From positions 25,001 to 89,000 of the forward strand of contig JBAMJV010003311.1 of NCBI GenBank assembly GCA_037951105.1: DNA of 64,000 nucleotides. The letters run 5' to 3'. The stretch comes from Echinarachnius parma (taxonomy: Eukaryota; Echinodermata; Echinoidea; Clypeasteroida; Echinarachniidae). The notes beneath the pieces were generated by a model. It made no database searches and was not told the DNA's origin. It saw only the letters and a program-made list of their open reading frames with translations. The position numbers and the translations under genes are program-made. Shown here in pieces: positions 19,623-31,600 of this stretch (positions within the stretch are counted from its first letter, which is position 1; each line of letters opens with the position of its first letter).

Positions 19623-22600
19623 GTAAGTCAGTGGGCTTTCTCATTTCCTGTTAAAGATACAATTTCAAATCAAAATCAAGCTACCTAACTTTGACAAGAC
19701 CTATCTATGTAGCTGTTGATGTGAGTATTGTTGTCATCTTCTACCGGGACACTCTCGGCTTGCGCTTGAGGGCTGAGAGTGATGCCGCTGAATTATTTGG
19801 CGGCGATGCCACTGAACATCTCGCCGGGCCGAGCGAGTCGAGGCTCAGCGCTCATCGTGGCATTGGTATTGCATAATGTGTGTGTGTGTGGGACTGAATA
19901 TCAGGGGGAAAAAAATATTTATTTTTCGGGGGCTACTTTTCAAGCTTGCCTTTCATGTAATTATGAAAATTTGATTTGCATGGAACTTTTAGACTAGATA
20001 CAAATTTTCAGGTGCTCTTTTATGATTTTCGGGGGCTCTTTTTGACATTTCAGGCAGTGGCAAATTCGCCCTGGCCTGAGTCCCCGGAAGGCGGAAGGCT
20101 AGATCGACAAATCTATCACTTTCATGGCCTTTTTGACATTATTATTGTTATTTTCACTGTCGGCATTCTAGCGATAGACGCAACCCATACACTTTGCCTT
20201 AAGAGGCAAGAACACCGTAACTCTGCAGTAAAAGTTACTTACGGAAAATCATTTTACTTGCAATGATAAAACACCTCATTCTCACACTTTGAGCGACATT
20301 TGTAGCCCTATAAATACATTTAGGGCTACTATAAATACTTTAACTCACCGATCTCGTGTGTCGCTATACATGTCATTTTATAATTACGGCGATTTGCGAG
20401 ATTTTACAACGATTTTCCATCACTCTTCGTCGGTCTTTCGCCGTTCAAACTGCCGTTATCGTACACAGATGCAATAATTACGTCATTGTACGGTATCGCT
20501 ATACTATTTCCTGGTTCCTGGTTTGCGAGTGCGCCAATTCTACTCACGCGTACGTTTGTACGCAATATAATTCCGAGCGATTCGCTTGCTGCACCCGCGG
20601 TAGTCTACACAATTCAGACCGCATAAACGCATGCTTTAGAATGGTGATGCGGTTTCGAATTATATATTTTTTTCTGCAAACATATTTTTGTGAACTTGTT
20701 GATGGAATGGAATACTAAAGATGTTACCTTTCTATACAAATATTAATTTTGGGTGGTGGTACCCTTTAAACTAGCGCCCAGTAATTTAACACAAACACAC
20801 ACAAATCTGTAAAAGTTCTATGAAAAATAAGCCGCTGCTGTGATGCTTTTTTGTTTGCGCGCTAACTTAGTAGGGAGAAAGACAGAAAGTGGTAAAAATC
20901 TGACAAATATTGATGATTTTTGCAGTTTTTAGAGCCTTATTTGCCTTTTTTTATCCGATGTATATTGACTCTTCATCGGGGGGGGGGGGGGGTCCCCCAA
21001 ACCCCTGATCTTGATTTTCGAGACAAAAAGGCAGGGAAAATTTTCAAAAAGTTAATAAAATCTGAGTCTTCACTCTTGGCGGTAAAGTGTAATTTACCAA
21101 TATTAGAAAATCAATGAATCATGATTGTGTCATAGTAGAGTAAATTGCAAAAAAAAAAAGGTGCTTTAACAAGTGAAAAGTCGATACTAATGAAAACAAA
21201 TAAAGAATAATTTAAATAAATGTTCAAAGAATAATTAATTTATGATGTATTTGAAAAATTAAAGTTGTGCTTGAAACATGGACTGGGCTTAACTGCAGAA
21301 TACCCCAAAGAAATGCTTGTAAGCCCCTGGCCCTTGACTTGCAGGGGTGAAACAAATGAGAGTTCAAACATGTGACAGAATGGCATAAAGTCTTTAAAGA
21401 AGGCCATAAATTTAAATTCATAGTCATAGAGAAGACTACCAACTTAAAATTTTATATTAATTTTTCAACTTAAAGAATTATCAGGTGAATTATGAATTAA
21501 CTTTATTTTACAATATTATTGTACACCAACAATTTTCAATTTTATGACCATTGACGATTAAAAAAACAACACCTGATTTTATAGACGGTAACCTCTAACC
21601 GCCAGACTAACCTCTTGTTAAAAACTTGGTAGGCCTACATTTTCTTTCCTCTCCATTTTTTTTTCTCCATTAGGATACTGAACCGAAAATTCGGATCAGT
21701 ATCATCTAGCTTTATATTGTCGAAATCCACAAAACAACTAAGTATGGAACAGGTTTCGGATTCCAAATATATCTCTTTTGAAACGACTCATAAATAGTGC
21801 CGAGTCCAAACGGATAGCCGTTCGGTATCCGACCATGAGGGTCGGATACCGAATTCAAATTCTCGGATACGGGTACATAAAAAAATTTTAAAATCGGATT
21901 TATCCGAAATGTAAAAAAAAACAAAACCATGGTTGAAGTATCAAAAATCAAAGCTCCATTTTGTTTTGTTTTACATTTCGGATAAATCAGATATCCCTCC
22001 GTTTTTACTCGGCTCATAAAGTAAGGGCAATGAATTGGATAATATCACATCATGACATTCATTTAGTACCATGACATTTTCACACATCACTCAGTCACTT
22101 GGACTTATCAGACAGATCAAAGAAATGTACATTGCATTTTATCAACCTCAGTTGTATGTGAAAGGGGACCACCACACAATGAACAACACAGGCTTAATTA
22201 TACATGGTATGTTTTGGTACCATTTGAAATATAATATGTCCAACACTTTGCAAATGGTTGTGTAATTCATAAACATTGCAATTAATAACCCAAACTTACG
22301 GAACCAACGGGGCTTTTGGTTCCATAAGGCTCTAAATGTCTGTGCATGCATCAAATCTGTACATACATTTGGATATAATAGAACAACAGAAGATGCGTGC
22401 GTCCTAGACAATCTAGGTTATATGTACTGTGGTCTTCTTCTGCAGACCCATGAATACATACTCTGGTGATGAGTTTTCAAATGATATAATATGTCTGGAA
22501 AGTGGAAACCTATTTTTCTGAACTTGTTGGTGTAATGGACTAGTGGACTACTAAAACTATTCCTTTTATTTATTATTTTGAGGTGTTGGACCTGGTTCAA

Positions 22601-25600
22601 CTACTTTACTAATAAAGTTACTAGATGTCTAGTTCCCTTTAAAGGTACACTTGAGTATTGGTACTTCCCGAAATGCCCCTTGACACAAAATTGGTTGTTT
22701 TTAATTCCATTTGAAAGTTCATTGAATAAAACATGTGAAATGAGAATCATTCCCTTTTGAATGCTCTCATAGTTGTAAAATTTGATTTCAAAATATATTA
22801 TTTATCATCTGGCCAGTGGCCAGGCGATATCTTGACTTAAAAAAAAAGAAGACATAAAATGCTTAAAGGGTACCACCACCCAAAAATAATATTCTTATTA
22901 AAGAAAGGTTACATTATCTTTAGTATTCCATTCCATCAACAAGTTCACAAAAATATGTTTCCAGAAAAGAAAACAAATAATTGGAAACGCATCACCATTC
23001 TAAAGCATGTGTTCATGCGGTCTGAATTACGCAGACTGCTATGTGTGCGGTGAATTGCAACGTGTGCAGAGCGAACGAATCGCCCGGGAATCTATTGTTT
23101 ACAAACGTGCGCGTGAATAGCATTGGCGCACTCGCAAATGGTTGGCCCGTATGGAACCAGGAAATAGCAGTGGTTCCGTAAGTGGTGGAAATTAATTGCT
23201 TTGTTTATGAATTACACAACCCTTTGCAAAATGTTGGGTATCTATTTGATATCACAAAACGGTACCAAAACATATAATAATGTGTTGTTCTTTGCCTGGT
23301 GGTCCCCTTTAAAGGGGTAGTGGGCAATTCCAAGCAAAAATTGACATAAGCACCCATTTTTCAAATTTGTCGAATCATCACATATTTGGTATCAAATTAA
23401 AGCTTAAAGATTAAACTATTCAGAAATGCATTTTGTTCAAAATTTTTTGTGGCGTAAACTATTATTTCATAGGAATTAATGAGCATAAATTAATTTTCAA
23501 TTATTTTCACAAAATATACTTGTAAATATTAAGCTTAAAAGAGCTGCAAAAATAGGTTTTCATAAAATTTTCTTTCAGTGTTGGTAAGAACATTACTTCA
23601 ATTTATCAGATAAATATCTATTTCGGCATTTTCGCTCTTTGTTCTGCTTCAGTGACTGTTTCATTTATAGTCATCTATATGTCACGCTGTTACCCTAAAA
23701 ACAGGTATTTTTAATATTTCTGGAAAAATATGAATGGGAATGAAATTATTTTTTGTTTCTTCTTCATTCACCCATAGGGCTATATTATGGATGCTAAATA
23801 GCAGCATTATCTTTTACCACTAATTAATCTAAGCAATATCAATTTGGTCACGCTGTTACTTTTTGGGTAACAGCGTGACGCAACCTACTTTTTTTTTGCA
23901 ATATCTCAAGAATCGTTGGATGGATTCTGTTCAAACTTTGTACAAGACATGTATTCAGAGGTATGGATTATCTGATACATTTTGGGGCCATGATGTCAAA
24001 GGTCAAAGGTCACAGCTAATTAATATGTACAAAATATATTATTCTCAAGATATTTCAAGAATCCTTGAAGGATGACATGATAATTAATACTGGTATGCGT
24101 TCAGTGAAGTAGATGACCTGATTATAGAATTTGGTCATGGGGTCAAAGGTCAACAGGTCAAATTATTGTAGTTTATTTTTTGTCTCACAAAAAAATGCCA
24201 GAATTAATGTTAGAAAGAGTACTGTAGATAAAAGAAAATTCTATGAAAATTTTTGGAGCACAGGTCAAAGGTCACTCGGATAATTACCAATTCAAACACA
24301 AACTTACTGACATTGAAATCATGTTACATGAAACAAATCACTTGTAGATGCACTGTGCCGACATAAAATTAAACATTTGTATGCTAATTTGAGAAATAAG
24401 GTCAAAGGTCAGATGTCAAAGGTCTAATATTTCATTGTTGCAATTAAGTTTGTATTTTGGGTTTGATATTTGATGGTTCCTCAAACTAAATTCTGAAAAA
24501 GATAAGAATTTCATTTTTGTCCAAAAACATTTTTGTTCAATAGAGGGCGCTAGGCTGCAAGTTTGTGTCATGCGAACCATTATTTCAGAGCATCTGGGTT
24601 ATATTACCCATTCATCTAGTTCTGTATAGATTCTGGATGACTACATCAAAATTATATACCGTAAACCGGGGTGACTTTGGCACCCGGGGTGACTTTTGCC
24701 ACTTTTTTAGAAGGATGTATTTTCATCAGGTCTCACTCTTCAGAACTAATTTTTTATTCTAAACATTATCCTATAGGACTACATTAGAAACAATAAGAAA
24801 TTTGTTCTGAAAAGTGATGCTTGATGAAAATACATTCATCTCAAAAAGTGGCCAAAGTCACCCCGGGTGCCAAAGTCACCCCGGTTTACGGTAATCTTAT
24901 TCATCTCATCAATATCTCCCATATATATAACATGTACAATTCAGAGGTCACGCTGTTACCGTCACGCTGTTACCGTGCACAGATACGTTTATGATATCAT
25001 ATTTACTATGAACATTGGATTTTTTCTACATTTTTATTTGGATGTTCTAGCTTGATGTCTAGTACAAAGAATCAATGTGACAAAATTGCAAAATGTTCCT
25101 GTAGTTCACAGAGTTTGCTTAGTTTCTTACCATGTAAGAAACCCATGTCTTTTTGCCGTCACGCTGTTACCGCAGATATTGTATTCATAATTCATAATTT
25201 AGTGGGAATTTTGATTTTCTTTCCTATTGTAAATAATTGGTAGGATAGTGGTAACAGATGCATATCAAAATTTGGTTCTGGACATTTTTATTTTGTGAGT
25301 TATTTAGACTTTCATCGTGAGAAACACCCTCCTACCGTCACGCTGTTACCTTGGAATTGCCCTAGTACAGTTTTGGTAAGGCTGAACTTTATTAACCAAA
25401 CCTGGACAGTAACATTATAAACTAATAGTTATAACTCTACCATGCTCGAAAGGTATACAAAGTTACAAACGACTAAGTAAAAAGCCTGTTATCGTTCAAA
25501 AAGAGCCATTAAAACACAAGAGGGTGCTTTCTAAAAAGGCACTGGTTTCAACCATTTTTCATACAAAATTATGCATGTGATGTTTTATTGAAATAATGAT

Positions 25601-28600
25601 TAAATAGAGAGAGAATCAACAACTATTTAAAAAACGCTTTTGAACATTTTTGAAAAAGTGCAAGCATTTTTCATTTTTTTTGAAAAAATCATCTAATTAT
25701 TTGGGCCCCAAATAATTATAAGATCAGATATATTTATTGATATTTCAGCCGTTTCTGGGTCGATTTTGACCAAATAAAGTTTATTCTGCCATTAAAATTG
25801 CATGTTTTCTCAAATTCGACACTCAGTTTGTCATTACCTCACAAATAAATTGTGATGTGCAGCGCCCTCTCTACCAAAACTAAACTACCCCTTTAAATAC
25901 ACTTCTTTCAAAAAATGTCAAAAGTTGTTTTTAAATAGTTGTTGATGATATCTCTCTCTATTTAATCATTTTTTTAACAAAACATTACGTATGCACAATT
26001 TTGTATGAAAAATGGTTGAAACCATTGAGTTTTAACGGAGCGCCCTATTGAGTTGTTTACAACAGCTCTTTTTTAATGATAACCAGGTTTATTACTTAGT
26101 CCTTTGTAATTGTGCATACCTTTCGAGCATGGTGGAGTAAAGTTCTATTAGTTTGTACTGTAATGGTGCAGGTTTTGGTTAATAAAATTCAGTTTGACCA
26201 AAAATAAACTCTCCCTTTAAGCTTGTATATATCTGTAATTGTCATTGCTAAAAATTAAATTCCTTTTGCCAATATATTGTTGATATCCCAATATTTTATG
26301 TAATTTACTTTTCTTGATATCAATCATTTCTTTTTCTCTGCTTTTCACTTGCCAGGGGCAAGCGGGCTAGTGGATTTGTATAGCCCTGATGTTGTTTTAT
26401 TATGGCTTTGACCCATTAGGAAATGAGACAAGGTCTGCAACTAAATGATTTATTTTACCTGTCAACTGTGTTCTATTTAAGATAAAAAAATAATAAAACT
26501 GATGCAAAATAAAGAATCAGCTCTTTTTAAAACCAAAACGGGATAGTACAGTTCTGGTCAAACCTAATTTTAGTAACTAAAACTTGTAAGTTATCATTAC
26601 GATTCAAATATTTGTAATTCAATAATGTTTGGATTGCAGAAAAACATATCAGCGGCTAAGTTGTTACAGGGCTGTTTTCATTAAAACTAAAAGACACCTG
26701 TTAACACAAGAGGGTGCCCTCCAGACACCTGAAAGTTTCAGCCATTTAAAACATTAAAAATGTGAATGTGATGATTAGTTAAAATAGTCATTATTAGAGA
26801 GATCTTCAAAATAAATGTTAAAGCCACTTTGTATTCTGTAAATAGATAAATGTATTAATTTATTAATTTAAATTAAATTATCAAATAAATCCAAACAGAT
26901 AATTATGGCTATTTTAGCTGTTTCTGAACTGATTTATCAAACAAGTTGTCTATAAAATTGTAAAAAAAAAAAATCAAATTGTACACTTGGTTTTTCATTA
27001 CTTTACAAAAACATTTCTTGAAGCTTCCTCTAAACCAAGACTGTACTATCCCTTAAATTTTGTTCAGCTTTAAGGATAGAGACCATCATGTACATGTACA
27101 TCAAATCATCAATGTACATTTTACAATATGAACTCAATTTATCACAATGCAATAAAGTGGCAGTGAGTTTGCTTAGTTTGGTAGCTCTAGGAGACATGGG
27201 TCCCACACATCTATACAATACATTTACATGAATCAGCTTCAAAATATGTTTTCTTCCAGATGGTGGTTCTTGTAATTTTGTAATTTGTTGTTATTGTTGG
27301 AGAATATTAATATCAGCTCAATTCCCTCCATATGTATGTAGTATCATGCATACCTAGGCAAAGTTGGAAGAAGGTTGTCCCAGTCAATATAATGTACAGT
27401 GTATTAAAGGGATAGTTGAGTTTTGGTATAGAGGGCGCTACACAAAATACATTTTTTGTGAGATAATGAAAAACTGAGTGTCACATTCGTAGAGCATACA
27501 ATTTTAATGACAGAATAAACTTTATTTGATCAAAATCGGTTCAGAAATGGCTGAAATATCCATAAACATAACCATAGTTTGTAATACCGTAATTGTGGGC
27601 CCCCACAATTATTCAATAATTTTGAACCAGCCATTAAATTTGTTTTTAAATGCTTCCTCTTTTCAAAAATTTACAAAAGAGGTTTTTAAATAGTTGTTGA
27701 TTGTCTCTCTATCTAATCACTATTTCAACAAAACTTCACATGCACAATATTTTATTTAAAATGGTTGAAACCGATGAGGGTTTAGAGAGCGCCCTCTTGA
27801 GTTTTAAAGGCTCTTTTTTAATGATAACAGGCTTATTACTTAGTTATTTGTATTTTTGTATTCCTTTCGAGCATGGTGGAGTTATAACTATATTAGTTTG
27901 TAATGTAATAGTGCAGGTTTTGGTTACTAAAATTCAGTTTGACCAAAACTGTATTCTCTTTACCAGAACTCAACTATCCCTGACAACATTTTAAAGAAAA
28001 TACAAAACATTGAGAATAATTTCAAGAAGAAATGTATACAAATTATGATGCCAAATTACAATTGTACACTCAGAGTGGAAGGTTTTCTGAATGATTACGG
28101 TGTTCAGTGAAGCCCTAAAATGGTTTACAGCCCTGCTTTGTGGCTTTGGCTCTTTGTGTGCATATTGTGCACCTCGCTGCACATACAATTGATACAGTAT
28201 ACAATATTTCTATTCATTCGGTAAACCCAGTTTAAAAAGAACCAGTTTTTGTACAAAGGGGAGCGTTACATCGAGTCCAGTTTGGTAGACTAAACAGACT
28301 GCAACGGATCCGTAATTTATGAGCATTAAACTCTGCTCAGATTGGCTTTTGAGGTGGAAATAAATGGAACAGTAATCATGTAAGTATATAATTACACTTT
28401 TCTAGACAATACTGGTCTTCTGAACTAAAAAATAATGCACATTTTCTGAACTTAAAATAAATGAATATTTGGTGTATCATGGCTGGATTGATCAGTTCTC
28501 TTGCAAAATCTAATTTGTGGAGTGCTGATGATGCAGTGAAGGCGAAGGTTAACGCTGTATGCTGATGCATTGCTTTAATTAAATGTCAAGAACAGCTGCC

Positions 28601-31600
28601 CAGAGAGACGTACACGTACATGTACATGTGTGCAGTCGTACATGTTATGTTAATTACATTTTGATTGTAAACATAGTATAGCGTGTAATGTGGGTGTGCC
28701 CAAGTTGAGTCATTTTCAAGTTGTCTCATCGTAATCTGGTTGATTAGAACTGGTCCTGTGTTACGTATTCCCTTGTAGGAGTGGTCATCCCACCTAGAGC
28801 ACTGAATCATATCCCTGGTATACATACTGAATTGAGAGCAAAAAGGACATTAGTGCAATGGTTTTGTGTATAAACATACATTACTGTACAAATATTGTCA
28901 GAGCAGCCAAGTCTCCCTGATTTCGCTGGAGACTCCCTGAAAATAGACCAAGATTACTGCATCAGATTTCATCCCATCAGCCAATCTTTCTGATTATTGA
29001 AAGATTAGTGTCATTAGGATCTATGCATTTGATAGATCTATATCTCCCGGCTGATTTCTGATGAAATTTCCCTAAATCTTCCTGCTTACAAGTTGAATTT
29101 CAATGTTGGCAGCTCTGCAATGTCCTTCTTGAAGTATAATCACTTTGAGGTGGTCATCCCACACACTGCAATGAATCATATCCCTGGTATGCTCAATTGA
29201 GGGCCAGAAGGTGATTAGTGCAGTGATTGTGTATGTTGTCTACATTAATTAATGCATAAACAGTACGTGTGTCTAGCTCTAAAATCCTTCTTGCCCCAAC
29301 CCGATGGTTGCACATTATGTAGTAAAAAATTACACGCTGGCAGGGCTTTGGCCTTTGTAGTACATGTTTAAAACCAAATAAAATGCTAAAACATTGATTG
29401 AAATTGAAAGTTTATTGAATACATGCCATCCTTATGTAGTTTAATAATTCATGTTTATTTTAGTCAGCTGCTAAAAAAAAAAAATTGTCACGAACACTTG
29501 AGATGTAATGATAAATCATTGCTCAATGATGCTTAACATGTGAAAGTGATCTGGTCTGAAGTACATTAAGTAGAAGTACCTTACTGTACATGCCTAGATC
29601 CCTTTAATTCTTTATCATACTAGAGGCATTGTGGGAAAACCTTTGAAAGCAATGCAAGTTAAAGGTACAGGGTCCCGTTGCAGATAGAGTATACAATCGA
29701 TTGTAAAGTTGCAATTAATTGCAAGTCACATCATGTGACTAAATGCGCAAATCTGATTGGTTGAAACGCGTACATTTTCTGACTTACAATTAATTGTAAC
29801 TTACAATCGATTGTATCTCTTTCTGCAATGGGGCCCAGGTCTGTTAAAGATGAATAACAGTTTTGGGAAAGTTACAGAAAACATATATTGATCAATATTG
29901 TTGAATAAGTATCTAAAAAGGGCTTGTGTGGTAAAATCCGAACCTAAGCATTGTTAAATGCAGAAATATCGGACGGAAATCCAATACCCGCCCGTGAAAT
30001 GTATAAATCCACCGCCCGTCCGCACCTGTCCGCGCCGCTAGCGCTGGACTGGAGATATCGACAAGCTGGGGACAAGCCCATATAGCGAACGCACGCGGTC
30101 AATTGCACGTAGCGTATGCAGGATTCCGCGTTGGCGATATCTATCCGCGTTGGCGATATCTATCCGCAACAGATCAATTTATAATTTTGCAAATATATCA
30201 ATTAGTAGGCGGTTTCTTGGCCAAATTTGTATATAATCCCATATTAGTAAAACTATATTCTTTCACATGGTTGGTAATAAGAGCGTACATTTCATTTTTA
30301 GGGGGTGGGGCGTTTCCCACTACTGTCATTCACCTTTAACTTTGTTGTCATTTGCAATTTAAACATTATTTGGATATTTTATATTTTATTCAAAATTTCA
30401 AATTAATTATCAGTGTAAGATTTTCCTGGGAAATGATTAGTTTGGGCTAAGATATGAGCACAAATTTTAATTTAAAAAAGAAGAAAAAAAAGAGAGCACA
30501 TTTTCCAAAAAGGTTTTACAAGAAACGCTTTGATTCAAAATCATAGATACATATATTTCTATTGATTAATTTTGCCAAAACTTTGACATTACCAGGCTGC
30601 AAGGTACAGTACACAGTACACAGTATGCCTACTACAACTCAAGTACATTCAATGATATTTTACCACTGAATTTAACAGTTAAATCACAACGTTTCCCCTG
30701 ACAATGCTACAAAATGTATCATTGTATGTACCTGTATTGACATCTACATCACTTGAAATTACCATCAGGTGCATTGAAAGCCAGGTATTTATTTGGTAAC
30801 ATGAGAAACATGATTCACACCCATGTAATAGTATCCGTCTGTTTGGAGTTGTGCGTGTGTAGCCGTGTAATGCTAATTCAATTTGCACCTTGACTACAAT
30901 AAACCAATTACACCATCTGGTGTGTTTCTGTAATGTAATGTACCATTTTGTTTGGGCCTAACCTGTGAACAGTATTGCGCTAAAGTTATAATTGAAAATA
31001 AATTATAAGTGTACACGTATCATACATTTTAATTAAAGTGATCCATTAACTTGTGTCAAATACAATAAAATATCTTACCAGAACTTTATTTCTGACTTAA
31101 GTATCTTGATGTCTGGCTTATTTGCATTACAGAAGAATGAAATGGGTTTTCAGTTTTCAAATGTCTCCCGAAAAATAATTATAGAGATATTTTTCAATTC
31201 TTTTGATTCATTTCCATTTCCAATACAAAATCAACACAAAGATATATATACTGTACAATAATTTGCAATACACCATTTTGCGCTAACCTGTGTACAGTAT
31301 TGCGCTGAAGTTATAATAGAAAATAAATTAGAAGTGTATGTATCATAATTTTGCTTTAAAGATATTTATGTTCGGAATGAAAAGTCTTCCAGATGGCTTT
31401 TCATTCAGTCAAAATCAATGGGCAAAGAGTGATAAAATTTGACATCTTAATATATTCATTTTTTTCTTTGTTAGGTAAACTGTTCCTTTTTCTATGAAAC
31501 TAACATCCAGCATCATCTTACAATGATTCTAGTATTGATTTGGGTCTCAAATTACGAATATCACTTTTGACAAAATCTTATGAAAAACATGGATTACATA

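Larger units (their letters stand above)
23318..25366. mobile_element. 2.04-kb element with GGGCAATTCCAAG ends and dispersed GTCACGCTGTTACC 14-mers
   Basis: The element 23322-25362 has inverted ends GGGCAATTCCAAG / CTTGGAATTGCCC and is flanked by TAGT on both sides (23318-23321 and 25363-25366). Removing it and one TAGT restores a MITE A end. It carries GTCACGCTGTTACC at 23681, 24947, 24961, 25158 and 25337, plus GTCACGCTGTTAC at 23847 paired with its inverse at 23866 as a hairpin. No transposase frame is visible. It contains four DR1-like AGGTCA pairs and a nested MITE at 24657-24893. Confidence 0.85.
23309..25896 (-). mobile_element. MITE family A copy 6, split by a 2.04-kb insertion
   Basis: The left end TTAAAGGGGTAGT (23309-23321) and its continuation acagttttggtaaggctgaa (from 25367) are separated by the element 23322-25362. 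The right end aaactacccctttaa closes at 25896. The central odd palindrome is at 25694-25718 (left arm TAATTATTTGGG). Confidence 0.85.

Noticed and set aside
23681-25350. CRISPR-like array of 14-mers
   Set aside because: Irregular spacing, mixed orientation, eukaryotic host and position within transposon ends.
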